Translations under genes and position numbers: made by a program
Source of the DNA: Bacteroidota bacterium
GTDB taxonomy: Bacteria; Bacteroidota; Ignavibacteria; UBA10030; UBA8401
Assembly (NCBI GenBank): GCA_027622375.1
Contig: JAQCAB010000013.1
Location: 1-43,765 of the forward strand
Reading direction: 5' to 3'
DNA: 43,765 bases
Notes under the pieces: generated by a model
Database searches by the model: none
The model's input: the letters and a program-made list of their open reading frames with translations, nothing else
Told to the model about the DNA's origin: nothing
In this document: one piece after another, positions 26,037 to 34,783 of the stretch
Layout of the letters: the number at the start of each line of letters is the position of its first letter
Numbering within the stretch: the first letter of the stretch is position 1

Positions 26037-28082
26037 ATGAGAACTAAAATTACAATTTTTATTTTAACAATAATTTCTTTTGTAAATATTGAAGCACAAT
26101 ATTCAAAACGGAGTATAAAACAAATCCAATTTGTTTCTGATAGTTTGCTGAACTTAACTCCTTCCCAAGATGCGAGTCCATATAAAGACAGCACAGTTTG
26201 GGTCAAAGGTGTAGTTGTTACACCAGTTCGTGTTGAAGGTGGAAGACATCAATTTTATACTGGTGATCGTTTCAGATTTGTTATGAAAAATCCATCTGAA
26301 ACCGACTATAATTATATATCAGTAGTTGCCACAGACTCAGTATGGTTTAGAGATAATATTGGAATTGATTTACTTGTTCCGGGCGATTCGGTGGAAGTAT
26401 TAGGAGTAGTTACTGAATACAGAGGTTTAACACAACTTGAAGTTATAAAACAAGCTGGTTGTTTAAATTTACTTGGAACTTCAACTGCAAATTTAAATTC
26501 AACAACAGTTGGTTTGGATCAATTTTTTAATCAAACAACAATTCTTAAAAAAACTTCTGAAAAATATGAAAGTGGGTTTATAAAACTTTTAAATTTAACA
26601 GTCATTAGTACCAACGTTGCAGAATTTTCTGTTGCAGATAGTTTAGGAAATAAAATTACTGTTGATGATCAGTCAAATTTAATTTATGGAACAATTCCAC
26701 CACCAGCAGGAACAAAAATTGCAAGTGTTCAAGGATTTATTTTTACAAATTCAGCGAGTGCTTGGACAATAAATCCCCGAAGAACAAGTGACTATACAAT
26801 TTCTGGTGCAGCACCAACAATAATAAATGTAACAAGATCAGATTCTTTTCCAACTTCAACTTCAGCTGTTACAATTAAATCAAAAATTTATATTACTGGT
26901 TTAACAATTACATCAGCGGAGCTTCATTATAAAATTCAAAACGAATCACCAAATAAAATAATTATGTCAACAAGTGGTGATTCAATTTATTCTGGAATAA
27001 TTCCCGCTTCATCAAAAGACACAGCATTTGTTTCATATTATATTTTAGCAAAAGGATCAAATACAAACATTACAACTTTCCCAACAGATACAGTACGAGA
27101 AAAATTATTTTATTTAACTTTAAATCGTCCACTTACAATTCAAGATGTTCAATTCAATCCATTTGGTGGAGGATCAAGTTATACAAATATGAAATTAACT
27201 TTAAAAGGGATTGCCACAACTGATAGAAAAATTTATGGTGCAATCAACATACAGAATGGAAAAGGGAAGTGGAGTGGAATCCGCATTCGTGCTTCAAATG
27301 ATTCTTTGATAAAGCGTGGTGATGAAGTTCAAGCATCGGGGCTTATTCGCGAAATAAATGGTTTAACAATTCTTGACTCAGCAAAAGTGACAATTTTGTC
27401 ATCTAATAACCCTTCGCCAGAGGCAACAAAAGTTAAAACATCGATTGTTTTGACTGGCTCAAATGATGCCGAACAATATGAATCGGTTTTGATAAAATTG
27501 GACAGCGTTTATGTCGTTAATTTAAATGAAGATTCGCCGAGCAATCAAAATTTTGGTGAGTTTGGAATTAGTGAGAATAAAAATAATAGTGTTGGACTTC
27601 GTATTGATGATTATAGTACAAAGTTGCCATTTACAAATGATACTGCCCGAGCTGCCGGGAAAGGAAAAATTCAACTTAAAAAAGGAGATTATTTCGCTTC
27701 GGTGATTGCACCACTTGATTATTCATTTAATAACTTTAAATTAATTCCGCGTGATAGTGCTGATTTTGTTGGATATAAAACTACAACTTTTGTAATACTT
27801 GAAAATAATTTTATACCTAAAATTTTAAAACTTGATCAAAATTTTCCAAATCCATTTAATCCTTCAACAACAATCAGATATCATTTGCCATTAAAAGGTG
27901 AAGTAAAAATTACAATTCATAATTTATTGGGACAAAATGTTCAAGAATTAGTGAACTTAATTCAAGAAGCTGGTAGTTACGAAGTTAAATTTAATGCAAA
28001 CAAGTTGCCAAGTGGAATTTATTTTGTAAAACTAGATCAGAATAATAAAATCTTGACTAAAAAAATTCTGTTCTTAAAATAA
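26037..28082 (+). CDS. Secreted OB-fold protein with T9SS sorting domain
   Basis: A 681-residue exported protein with a clear SD (AAGGAG, 26026-26031, 5 nt before the ATG) and a signal peptide (MRTKITIFILTIISFVNIEAQ). Two segments look like OB-fold modules of the DUF5689/YhcR kind: VWVKGVVVTPVRVEGGRHQF (near residue 55) and LKGIATTDRKIYGAINIQNG (near residue 390), the latter followed by GDEVQASGLIREINGLTIL. A third similar strand set begins near 465 (NDAEQYESVLIKLDSV). The C-terminus is a textbook Ignavibacteria-style T9SS domain: LDQNFPNPFNPSTTIRYHLP, then LPSGIYFVKL and KILFLK. Such OB modules are often found in extracellular nucleases, but no nuclease motif is visible here. Confidence 0.78.
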   Translation: MRTKITIFILTIISFVNIEAQYSKRSIKQIQFVSDSLLNLTPSQDASPYKDSTVWVKGVVVTPVRVEGGRHQFYTGDRFRFVMKNPSETDYNYISVVATDSVWFRDNIGIDLLVPGDSVEVLGVVTEYRGLTQLEVIKQAGCLNLLGTSTANLNSTTVGLDQFFNQTTILKKTSEKYESGFIKLLNLTVISTNVAEFSVADSLGNKITVDDQSNLIYGTIPPPAGTKIASVQGFIFTNSASAWTINPRRTSDYTISGAAPTIINVTRSDSFPTSTSAVTIKSKIYITGLTITSAELHYKIQNESPNKIIMSTSGDSIYSGIIPASSKDTAFVSYYILAKGSNTNITTFPTDTVREKLFYLTLNRPLTIQDVQFNPFGGGSSYTNMKLTLKGIATTDRKIYGAINIQNGKGKWSGIRIRASNDSLIKRGDEVQASGLIREINGLTILDSAKVTILSSNNPSPEATKVKTSIVLTGSNDAEQYESVLIKLDSVYVVNLNEDSPSNQNFGEFGISENKNNSVGLRIDDYSTKLPFTNDTARAAGKGKIQLKKGDYFASVIAPLDYSFNNFKLIPRDSADFVGYKTTTFVILENNFIPKILKLDQNFPNPFNPSTTIRYHLPLKGEVKITIHNLLGQNVQELVNLIQEAGSYEVKFNANKLPSGIYFVKLDQNNKILTKKILFLK

Positions 28083-28092
28083 ATTTTTAAAA

Positions 28093-29730
28093 TTGATTAA
28101 TAAAAAAAATACTTGGAAGGCTTTTTCCATTTTATTTTTTTTAAGTTGTCAGCAACCAATTGATATTGAATTAAAAAAAAACAATCCGCCACAAACACAA
28201 CTTTGGGCTGATTCAATTTCAAAAATTGTTACAAGTACAATAAAACTTTATTGGTCTGGTGCAGATCCAGATGGATTTGTAAAAGGCTATTTTTTAACTA
28301 CAAATTCTAAAAATTGGACTTGGACTACTTCAACTGAATCAACTTTAACTTTAATGTTGGGGAATAAATCTTTAGACACATCAAATATTAAAGTTAGCGC
28401 AGCTGATAATGAGGGGAATGGAATTTGGGATTCTAAAATTGAATTTGGAAATATTTTATTTGGAAGCGAGCCATTTGTTGATGCCAATAAAAATGGAATT
28501 TATGATTTCGGAGAATCCTTTACAGATATTGGTTTAATTGATGAAACCCCTGCACAAATTAAATTAGTTGTCAAAAATTCTCCACCATCAGTTAGTTTTA
28601 ATATTTCATCAACAATTCCCCAAATAACTTTACCAGTTGCAACATTTGATTTTAAAGGAACTGATCCTGATGGAGATGCAACTATCAAAAATTATTTTGT
28701 TGCATTAAATGATACTTTAAATTGGACTCAACTTCCAACCGCAACTTCGTTAATTACAATAGTTGCAGATTTAAGTGATACATCAAAAAATATTGTCACT
28801 GCAAAAATATTAATTGGTAAAAAACTTGAAGATTTAGGAATTACAATTCCAAATTTTAAATTAAACAATAATAACAGATTGTACATTTATTGCCAAGATG
28901 GAACTGGAGCAAAAAGTAAAATTAAAAATATGCCTGATTCATCAAAAACATGGTATGTTCAAAAACCAAAAGGAAGAAAAAAATTATTATTGGTCGATGA
29001 ATTTGGTATTTCTTCCCCCGATCCAGATCAAGTTTATTATAATATTTTAAATTTAAGTTTAGATAAAAATGGAAATACTTTTTCAGATTATGATGTAGTC
29101 GAATTATCAACAAACCCGATTCCAAAAACAATTGCCAATCTTATGTTAGTTGAAACTTTTAAAATGTATAAAATTGTTTTTTGGTATGGCAAAGTTGTAA
29201 ATTTTGATTTAGCTCAACAAATAATCCCTGAATATGTTAATAAAGGAGGAAATGTACTTTTATCAACTGGTTTCCAAAATTTAAGTGTAGCTGGAATTGA
29301 TCCATCACAACTTAGTTTGGATTTTGCACCAATTGATAGTTTGATTACTTATTATAAAAGTGATACAATTTCTATAAGTGGATTTATCCCGCGAGTTTAT
29401 TCTCAATCTAAAATATTAGCAGTGGATTCAACTTCTCAAAATAAATTTCCCCAACTTATTTTTGATCGAACAGCATTATTCGGAACTTATGCTTTGCAAA
29501 ATGGATTTAATGAAAATGTTCTTTATAGATTTGATTCTGCAAAAGCAACAAATCCAAATAATTCTGAGGAAAAATGGATTGGCAAACCAGCTGTAATTAC
29601 ACAATCTCAAAATAAAAAAATAATATTTTCTTCAATCCCGCTGCATTTGTGTAATTCACTTGATTCTCAAAATAATCCGAGATTAAAATTATTTTTTGAA
29701 AGAATTTTTAAGGATGAATTTGGACAATAA
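28093..29730 (+). CDS. Exported lipoprotein-like protein with Ig/FN3-like repeats, unknown function
   Basis: A 545-residue protein that starts at TTG (28093), 10 nt after the upstream stop. The N-terminus KAFSILFFLSCQQP suggests a signal peptide ending in a lipid-modified Cys, though the lipobox FLSC is not ideal. Two related repeats are visible: WSGADPDGFVKGYFLT (near residue 55) and KGTDPDGDATIKNYFVALND (near residue 195), the D-P-D-G pattern of Ig/FN3-like surface domains. A D-x-N-x-N-G loop (DANKNGIYDFGESF, near residue 130) may bind calcium. From residue about 290 a different domain starts with RKKLLLVDEFG and contains YVNKGGNVLLSTG, similar in flavour to class-I glutaminase-amidotransferase-like folds. 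No function is assigned. Confidence 0.65.
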   Translation: MINKKNTWKAFSILFFLSCQQPIDIELKKNNPPQTQLWADSISKIVTSTIKLYWSGADPDGFVKGYFLTTNSKNWTWTTSTESTLTLMLGNKSLDTSNIKVSAADNEGNGIWDSKIEFGNILFGSEPFVDANKNGIYDFGESFTDIGLIDETPAQIKLVVKNSPPSVSFNISSTIPQITLPVATFDFKGTDPDGDATIKNYFVALNDTLNWTQLPTATSLITIVADLSDTSKNIVTAKILIGKKLEDLGITIPNFKLNNNNRLYIYCQDGTGAKSKIKNMPDSSKTWYVQKPKGRKKLLLVDEFGISSPDPDQVYYNILNLSLDKNGNTFSDYDVVELSTNPIPKTIANLMLVETFKMYKIVFWYGKVVNFDLAQQIIPEYVNKGGNVLLSTGFQNLSVAGIDPSQLSLDFAPIDSLITYYKSDTISISGFIPRVYSQSKILAVDSTSQNKFPQLIFDRTALFGTYALQNGFNENVLYRFDSAKATNPNNSEEKWIGKPAVITQSQNKKIIFSSIPLHLCNSLDSQNNPRLKLFFERIFKDEFGQ

Positions 29731-32518
29731 AATTATCAAAATATTATTTTTCGGATTTATTTTTGTGATAAATATTTTTTCACAAGAAAAAGGGAAACTC
29801 GAAGGTAAAGTTTTTGATTCTAAAACTAACGAACCATTAATTGGTGTTTCAATTAAATTAAAAGGAACTTATTACGGAGCAGCAACTAATATTGATGGAA
29901 GTTTTTCAATTCAAAATATAAATGTTGGCGAATATATAATCGAAGCTAACTCAATTGGTTATAAAACTTCGCAATATACTGGAATAAAAATTTTTGCGGA
30001 TAAATCTACTTCGCTTGATATAAAATTAATTGAAACAATTTTATCACTTGATAAAGAAGTTGTTGTTATCGGCGAAAAACCTCTTTTTGATATTGAAGAA
30101 GCATCAAGCATTCGCACAATTACAGCGGATGAAATTCGCGCAGCACCAGTTATGGGAATTCAGGATATTGTTTCAAAGCAAGTTGGTGTAACAAAAACTG
30201 CAGAAGGAATTTATATTCGTGGCGCGAGAAGTTATGAAACCAGTTATTTGGTTGATGGAGTTTCGGCAAAAGATCCACTCGCTGGCACAGGTTTTGGTAT
30301 TGAAGTAAATCCACTTTCGATGAAGGAAATTGAAGTTATTACTGGAGGAATTGGCGCTGAATATAGTTCAACAGCTGGTGTAATTTCTGTTACAACTTTA
30401 AGTGGAACAGATGAATTTCAATTTTCATCATCCTATAAAAGAGATAATATAAATTCTAATTCAAAAAATTTATCCAATTTTAATCAAGATCAGATCGATT
30501 TAAGTTTTAGCGGGCCAATTTTTTCAGATAAATTTACATTTTATTCTTCATTTTCAGGATTTGTTTCGGATGAATTTACACAATCACCAGCGAATCAATT
30601 ATTTTCTTCAATCGCGAATGGAAAAAATTTTGCCCCACGACAAGATAATAGATTGAATGGTTTAATAAAATTAACTTTTCAAGAATCGGGCTCGAAATAT
30701 GAAGTAACTTATCGCAGATCTATAAAAATAAATCAGAATACAAGAATGTTGCAAATGGGAGGCAATGATGTTGTCTTAAGTCCAGGTTATCAATATGCAT
30801 TTGCACTACAACCTGATAATGCTAACACATATACACATGATGCAAATTTATTAAGTTTTAAATATTCAGTTTCGATTGACGCGAAAAGTTTTTTTGATTT
30901 TCAAGTAAGTAGATTGTTCACAAGACTCAGAGCTGATGCAAATGGAAGAGAATTTCGCCCAGATTCATTTACAACAATTTTTGATCCGCAAAGTATAATT
31001 ACAAATCCAATTAGTTATTGGAAGTATTCACTACAAGATAGTGTGATGTATGTAATTATAAGCGATCCAACAATTGCAGGTTTATACAATAATGGTGGTA
31101 TAGCAACTTTGTGGCACGATCACTTTGCAGAAGAAATAACTTTAAAAGGAGATTACTCGCTTCAACTAAATAACGAAAATAAATTAAAAACTGGAGTTGA
31201 AATAAAATTTCAAGAATATCAATGGATTGATGTTAACAGACCTTGGATTGGTGCGCCAATAAAAGTTGGAGATCTTTCCCGCTCACTTGGTGAATCATTT
31301 GATATTTGGCATGTGTGGCCATCTCAAGGTGGCGCTTATATTCAAGACCAAATTAATTACAACGGATTAATTGCATTTATCGGTTTGAGATTTCAATATT
31401 GGATGCCTGGAAAATTTATAGAAAATGTTGTTGGTGATTCTGAAAGTATTTCTAAAAAAATATTAACAGATAAAATTGTAGATGAATTTTATGCTTCAAC
31501 TTTTTCTATTTTTGATCGAAGAATAAAAGGGAGATTAATGCCTCGCTTAAAAGTTTCATTCCCTGTTAGCGATAATCAAGTTTTATTTTTTAATTATGGA
31601 CATTCTGTTGATTGGCCAAATGCTTATCAAGTTTATTCTGGTTTGGATATAACTCGAATTGATCGATCACCACTTTCAAGGATTGGAAATCCCGCGCTTG
31701 AACCCGAAACAACTGTTGAATATGAGATAGGTTTAAAAAATCAATTCAATATTAATGATGTTCTAACTTTAACTGCTTTTAGTAAAGATAAATTTGATTA
31801 CGTAGTCAGAAGGTATTTGTATGAACTTGATAAAACAACTTATATAAATGAAGATTACGCCAGAATAAATGGTATTGAATTTACATATTTGAGAAGATTT
31901 TCTCAAAATTGGCAAACTACTTTTATGTTTTCATATCAAATTGCAAAAGGGAAAAGTAATTCTGCTGAAGCTTCTTTTTTTAGATTTACTGATGAACAAA
32001 CTACTAAAGAAAAATATTTAGCATGGGATAGACCATTACAAATTAGATTGACTTCAAATTTAAGATTAGATGATGAATTCGAATTCCCAGAATTTTTACA
32101 ATTTTTATACTCCACTAGAATTTTTACTCAAGCAAACTTTCAATCTGGCAAGCGTTACACGCCGTATATCAAAACTGGTTATGATTATAATTTAAAAAGA
32201 GATTTGTATCGAGAAGATTTAAGTCGCGAATATCAATCAATCGGAGAAAATTGGTTTTGGGTTGATTTAAGTATTCAAAAAAATTTGGAATTCTTAAAAA
32301 GAGAAATAATGTTTTCTTTGGAGGTGACAAATCTTTTTAACAATAAAAATTCTACAATTATAAATCCATTAACAGGAAGAGCATACGAGTTGGGAGATTT
32401 AACACCATTTCGTGATCCAACAAAACCTCATCCTGAAGATACAGGTTTGCCACCATTTGATCCTGCAAGATATTTAGAACAGCGTCATATTGTTTTTGGA
32501 TTGACTTTAAAATTATAA
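29714..32518 (+). CDS. TonB-dependent outer-membrane receptor with carboxypeptidase-like N-terminal domain
   Basis: A 934-residue outer-membrane barrel. The ATG at 29714 is preferred over an upstream in-frame start at 29696, because it gives a standard signal peptide (residues 1-24, ending FSQ). It overlaps the preceding gene by 17 nt. A carboxypeptidase-regulatory-like beta-sandwich lies at 28-105 (GKVFDSKTNEPLIGVSIKLK, IGYKTSQYTGI). The plug follows at about 130-228 (IYIRGARSYETSYLVDGVSA; GGIGAEYSSTAGVISVTT), then a 22-strand-size barrel to the end (RHIVFGLTLKL). It resembles SusC-type receptors, but no SusD partner is next to it. The cargo is unknown; polymer, peptide or metal chelate uptake, or an export role, all remain open. 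Confidence 0.88.
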   Translation: MNLDNKIIKILFFGFIFVINIFSQEKGKLEGKVFDSKTNEPLIGVSIKLKGTYYGAATNIDGSFSIQNINVGEYIIEANSIGYKTSQYTGIKIFADKSTSLDIKLIETILSLDKEVVVIGEKPLFDIEEASSIRTITADEIRAAPVMGIQDIVSKQVGVTKTAEGIYIRGARSYETSYLVDGVSAKDPLAGTGFGIEVNPLSMKEIEVITGGIGAEYSSTAGVISVTTLSGTDEFQFSSSYKRDNINSNSKNLSNFNQDQIDLSFSGPIFSDKFTFYSSFSGFVSDEFTQSPANQLFSSIANGKNFAPRQDNRLNGLIKLTFQESGSKYEVTYRRSIKINQNTRMLQMGGNDVVLSPGYQYAFALQPDNANTYTHDANLLSFKYSVSIDAKSFFDFQVSRLFTRLRADANGREFRPDSFTTIFDPQSIITNPISYWKYSLQDSVMYVIISDPTIAGLYNNGGIATLWHDHFAEEITLKGDYSLQLNNENKLKTGVEIKFQEYQWIDVNRPWIGAPIKVGDLSRSLGESFDIWHVWPSQGGAYIQDQINYNGLIAFIGLRFQYWMPGKFIENVVGDSESISKKILTDKIVDEFYASTFSIFDRRIKGRLMPRLKVSFPVSDNQVLFFNYGHSVDWPNAYQVYSGLDITRIDRSPLSRIGNPALEPETTVEYEIGLKNQFNINDVLTLTAFSKDKFDYVVRRYLYELDKTTYINEDYARINGIEFTYLRRFSQNWQTTFMFSYQIAKGKSNSAEASFFRFTDEQTTKEKYLAWDRPLQIRLTSNLRLDDEFEFPEFLQFLYSTRIFTQANFQSGKRYTPYIKTGYDYNLKRDLYREDLSREYQSIGENWFWVDLSIQKNLEFLKREIMFSLEVTNLFNNKNSTIINPLTGRAYELGDLTPFRDPTKPHPEDTGLPPFDPARYLEQRHIVFGLTLKL

Positions 32519-33487
32519 ATGAAAAAATATTTTTTAATAATTTTTATTTTCTTTCAAAATATTTTAAATGCTCAAAATATTTTCCCAATTTTTGGAAGTC
32601 AAAGAACAGGGACTTCTGCATTTACATTTTTGCAAATTAGTGCTTCGCCTCGCGGATTGGCAATGAGTGATGCATTTAATTCTTTAAGTGATGACGCATC
32701 GTCACTTCATTACAATCCTGCAAGAGCGGTTTTATTTCACAGAAGTCAAACTATGGTTTCGCACGGATTATGGTTTGCCGGTTTACAACATAATTACTCT
32801 GCATTTATTTATAAATATTCTGAGAATGAAGCAATTGGGCTTGCGATAAATTCATTAATGTCAGAACAAATGGAAAAAAGAACCGAATTTTTGCCTGAAG
32901 GAACAGGCGAAAAATTTATTTTTAATGATTTCTCTTTGGCTTTAACTTTCTCAAAAAGATTAACTGATCAATTTAGTTTTGGAATTACAAGCCGTTACAT
33001 AACTGAAACTTTGGCTGAATATAAAATGGATAATTTGCTTTTTGATTTGGGAATTTCGTATGATCTTGGAAATGATAAATCGCAATTTGCAATTACTTAT
33101 TCAAACTTTGGTGGCTCATCAAAACCAAAGGGAACAAATAAAAACTCTGAAAAAGAATTTGAAGAATTTTTGCCTCCATCAATTTTTGCAATTTCGTTTG
33201 CTAATAAATTGATAAAGGAAGATGATTATAATTTAATTACAGTTGTGCAATTAAATCATCCTAATGATAATTCAGAAAATTTTGCAATTGGTGCAGAGCT
33301 TGAAATTCATAAGATGTTTTATTTACGCAGCGGTTTTAGAATAAATTATAAAGAGCAAAATTTTCCATCTTTTGGAGTTGGATTTGTAATTCCGTATGAA
33401 ATATTTTTTGGCAAATTTGATTATGGGGTTGCAAAATATAACGAGCTTGGTTTAACACATAACTTTTCATTAAATATTATTTTGTGA
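32519..33487 (+). CDS. PorV/PorQ-like outer-membrane beta-barrel protein
   Basis: A 322-residue exported protein with signal peptide MKKYFLIIFIFFQNILNAQ. The early segment FTFLQISASPRGLAMSDAFN, followed by SLSDDASSLHYNPA, is typical of PorV/PorQ and UPF0164 proteins: FadL-like barrels, some of which shuttle T9SS cargo to the attachment machine. The rest shows alternating beta-strand pattern and ends NELGLTHNFSLNIIL, with a terminal hydrophobic strand. The ATG directly follows the receptor stop with no gap, and its TGA overlaps the next GTG start. Its presence beside T9SS-tagged genes supports a surface-assembly role, but a lipid-transport barrel is also possible. Confidence 0.75.
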   Translation: MKKYFLIIFIFFQNILNAQNIFPIFGSQRTGTSAFTFLQISASPRGLAMSDAFNSLSDDASSLHYNPARAVLFHRSQTMVSHGLWFAGLQHNYSAFIYKYSENEAIGLAINSLMSEQMEKRTEFLPEGTGEKFIFNDFSLALTFSKRLTDQFSFGITSRYITETLAEYKMDNLLFDLGISYDLGNDKSQFAITYSNFGGSSKPKGTNKNSEKEFEEFLPPSIFAISFANKLIKEDDYNLITVVQLNHPNDNSENFAIGAELEIHKMFYLRSGFRINYKEQNFPSFGVGFVIPYEIFFGKFDYGVAKYNELGLTHNFSLNIIL

Positions 33488-34716
33488 AAAAAGCAATTCT
33501 AAAATACATTTTTATAATTCCGATTTTTATTTTTGGTTGTGATTCAATGCTCGGCATTAAAGAACCAAATATTGCGATTGAATTTCCTGAGCTTCCACAA
33601 ACTGATTTGAAGTCAATTGAGTTTATACAATTATTACCTGTCTGGACGGGATTTAATCAACCTGAAGATGTATTAATTGGATTTGATGATTTAGTTTATA
33701 TTGCTGATACAAAAAATAATAGAGTTCTTCAGCTTGATGTAAATGGAAAAATTTTAGGATCAATAAATATTCCTGAACCAACTTCAATCGCGCAAGATCG
33801 GAGATTAGATTTATTGGTAATTGGAAAATATGATTCAACATTTGGAGCAATAAAATTAAAATTATCTTGTTTGTACAGAATTAAACTAGTAAAAAATAAT
33901 CATCAACTTTCAAATTCAACTGCGCAACCTGTCATAATTCATCCCGGTTATGTTCTTGGTAGAAATCTTAAAACAAGTGATACTTCAGTTTCATTTTCTG
34001 GTGTGGCTGTCTTGAGTGATAATCAATATTTTATTTCTCGAAGAGGAAATGAAAATTTATCAATCACGCAAGCTGGTGGTCCAGATAATAATGTACTTTG
34101 GTTTGATAAAAATGATAAATTAGTAACTCCACTAACTGCATATTTAAATCCACTCGGTAGTGGAAAAGCATCAAGTTTTGGAATTACAAATATTGCAACT
34201 TATGCAACACCACCACAACGCTCAAATGTGGATGAGCGAAAACATTTTTTAATCACATTAAATGGTGAAACAAATTTTCGGGTTCAAGGAATGCGATACT
34301 CATCAGGTAGAGAAGATGTTGCGTTTATGCCAGATCCTCAACTTGAAAGCATTGATACAACAATTGGTAAAAGATTTTTGTACGATTCTGATCCAACTGA
34401 TGGATTATTAAAATCTGGCTTTCAAAATCCCGAAGAAATTATTTATACTGCTGATAGAGGTTATTTAGTAGTTGTAGATAGCGGAACAGATAGTTTGTAT
34501 CTTTTTACTTCAAGTGGAGTTGAAGGGATTTTGCCCCCGACATATTCAACTGAAAGGAAAAATATTTTGGTCTCTTTTGGTGGATTTGGTAGCGGAAACA
34601 AACAATTTAACAATCCTATGGGAATTGCATATTTTCAATCAGATAGAATTTTTTATGTTGCAGATACAGGCAATAACAGAATTGTGAGATTTAAATTATC
34701 AACGGATTTTAAATAA
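33484..34716 (+). CDS. NHL-repeat lipoprotein
   Basis: A 410-residue protein starting at GTG, with a 4-nt GTGA overlap with the upstream stop. A good lipobox, FIFGC (Cys near residue 19), marks it as a lipoprotein. NHL-type beta-propeller blades are visible at FNQPEDVLIGFDDLVYIADT with KNNRVLQLD (residues about 57-85) and again at the end, FNNPMGIAYF with YVADTGNNRIVRF. A middle blade-like piece is TADRGYLVVVDSGTDSLYLF. NHL propellers are binding scaffolds. It ends the envelope run. The 67-nt gap after it holds only a weak A/T hairpin and a poor promoter candidate for ctpA. Confidence 0.78.
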   Translation: MKKAILKYIFIIPIFIFGCDSMLGIKEPNIAIEFPELPQTDLKSIEFIQLLPVWTGFNQPEDVLIGFDDLVYIADTKNNRVLQLDVNGKILGSINIPEPTSIAQDRRLDLLVIGKYDSTFGAIKLKLSCLYRIKLVKNNHQLSNSTAQPVIIHPGYVLGRNLKTSDTSVSFSGVAVLSDNQYFISRRGNENLSITQAGGPDNNVLWFDKNDKLVTPLTAYLNPLGSGKASSFGITNIATYATPPQRSNVDERKHFLITLNGETNFRVQGMRYSSGREDVAFMPDPQLESIDTTIGKRFLYDSDPTDGLLKSGFQNPEEIIYTADRGYLVVVDSGTDSLYLFTSSGVEGILPPTYSTERKNILVSFGGFGSGNKQFNNPMGIAYFQSDRIFYVADTGNNRIVRFKLSTDFK

Positions 34717-34783
34717 TTTAAATTTTACTTTATTTAATCCACAAAAAAAAGTAAATTATGTTTCTAATAAACTTATTTTAAAA

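Noticed and set aside
34724-34755. Inverted repeat TTTACTTT/AAAGTAAA before ctpA as a terminator
   Set aside because: All A/T except one G-C pair, with a long loop and no proper U-tract; too weak to call.
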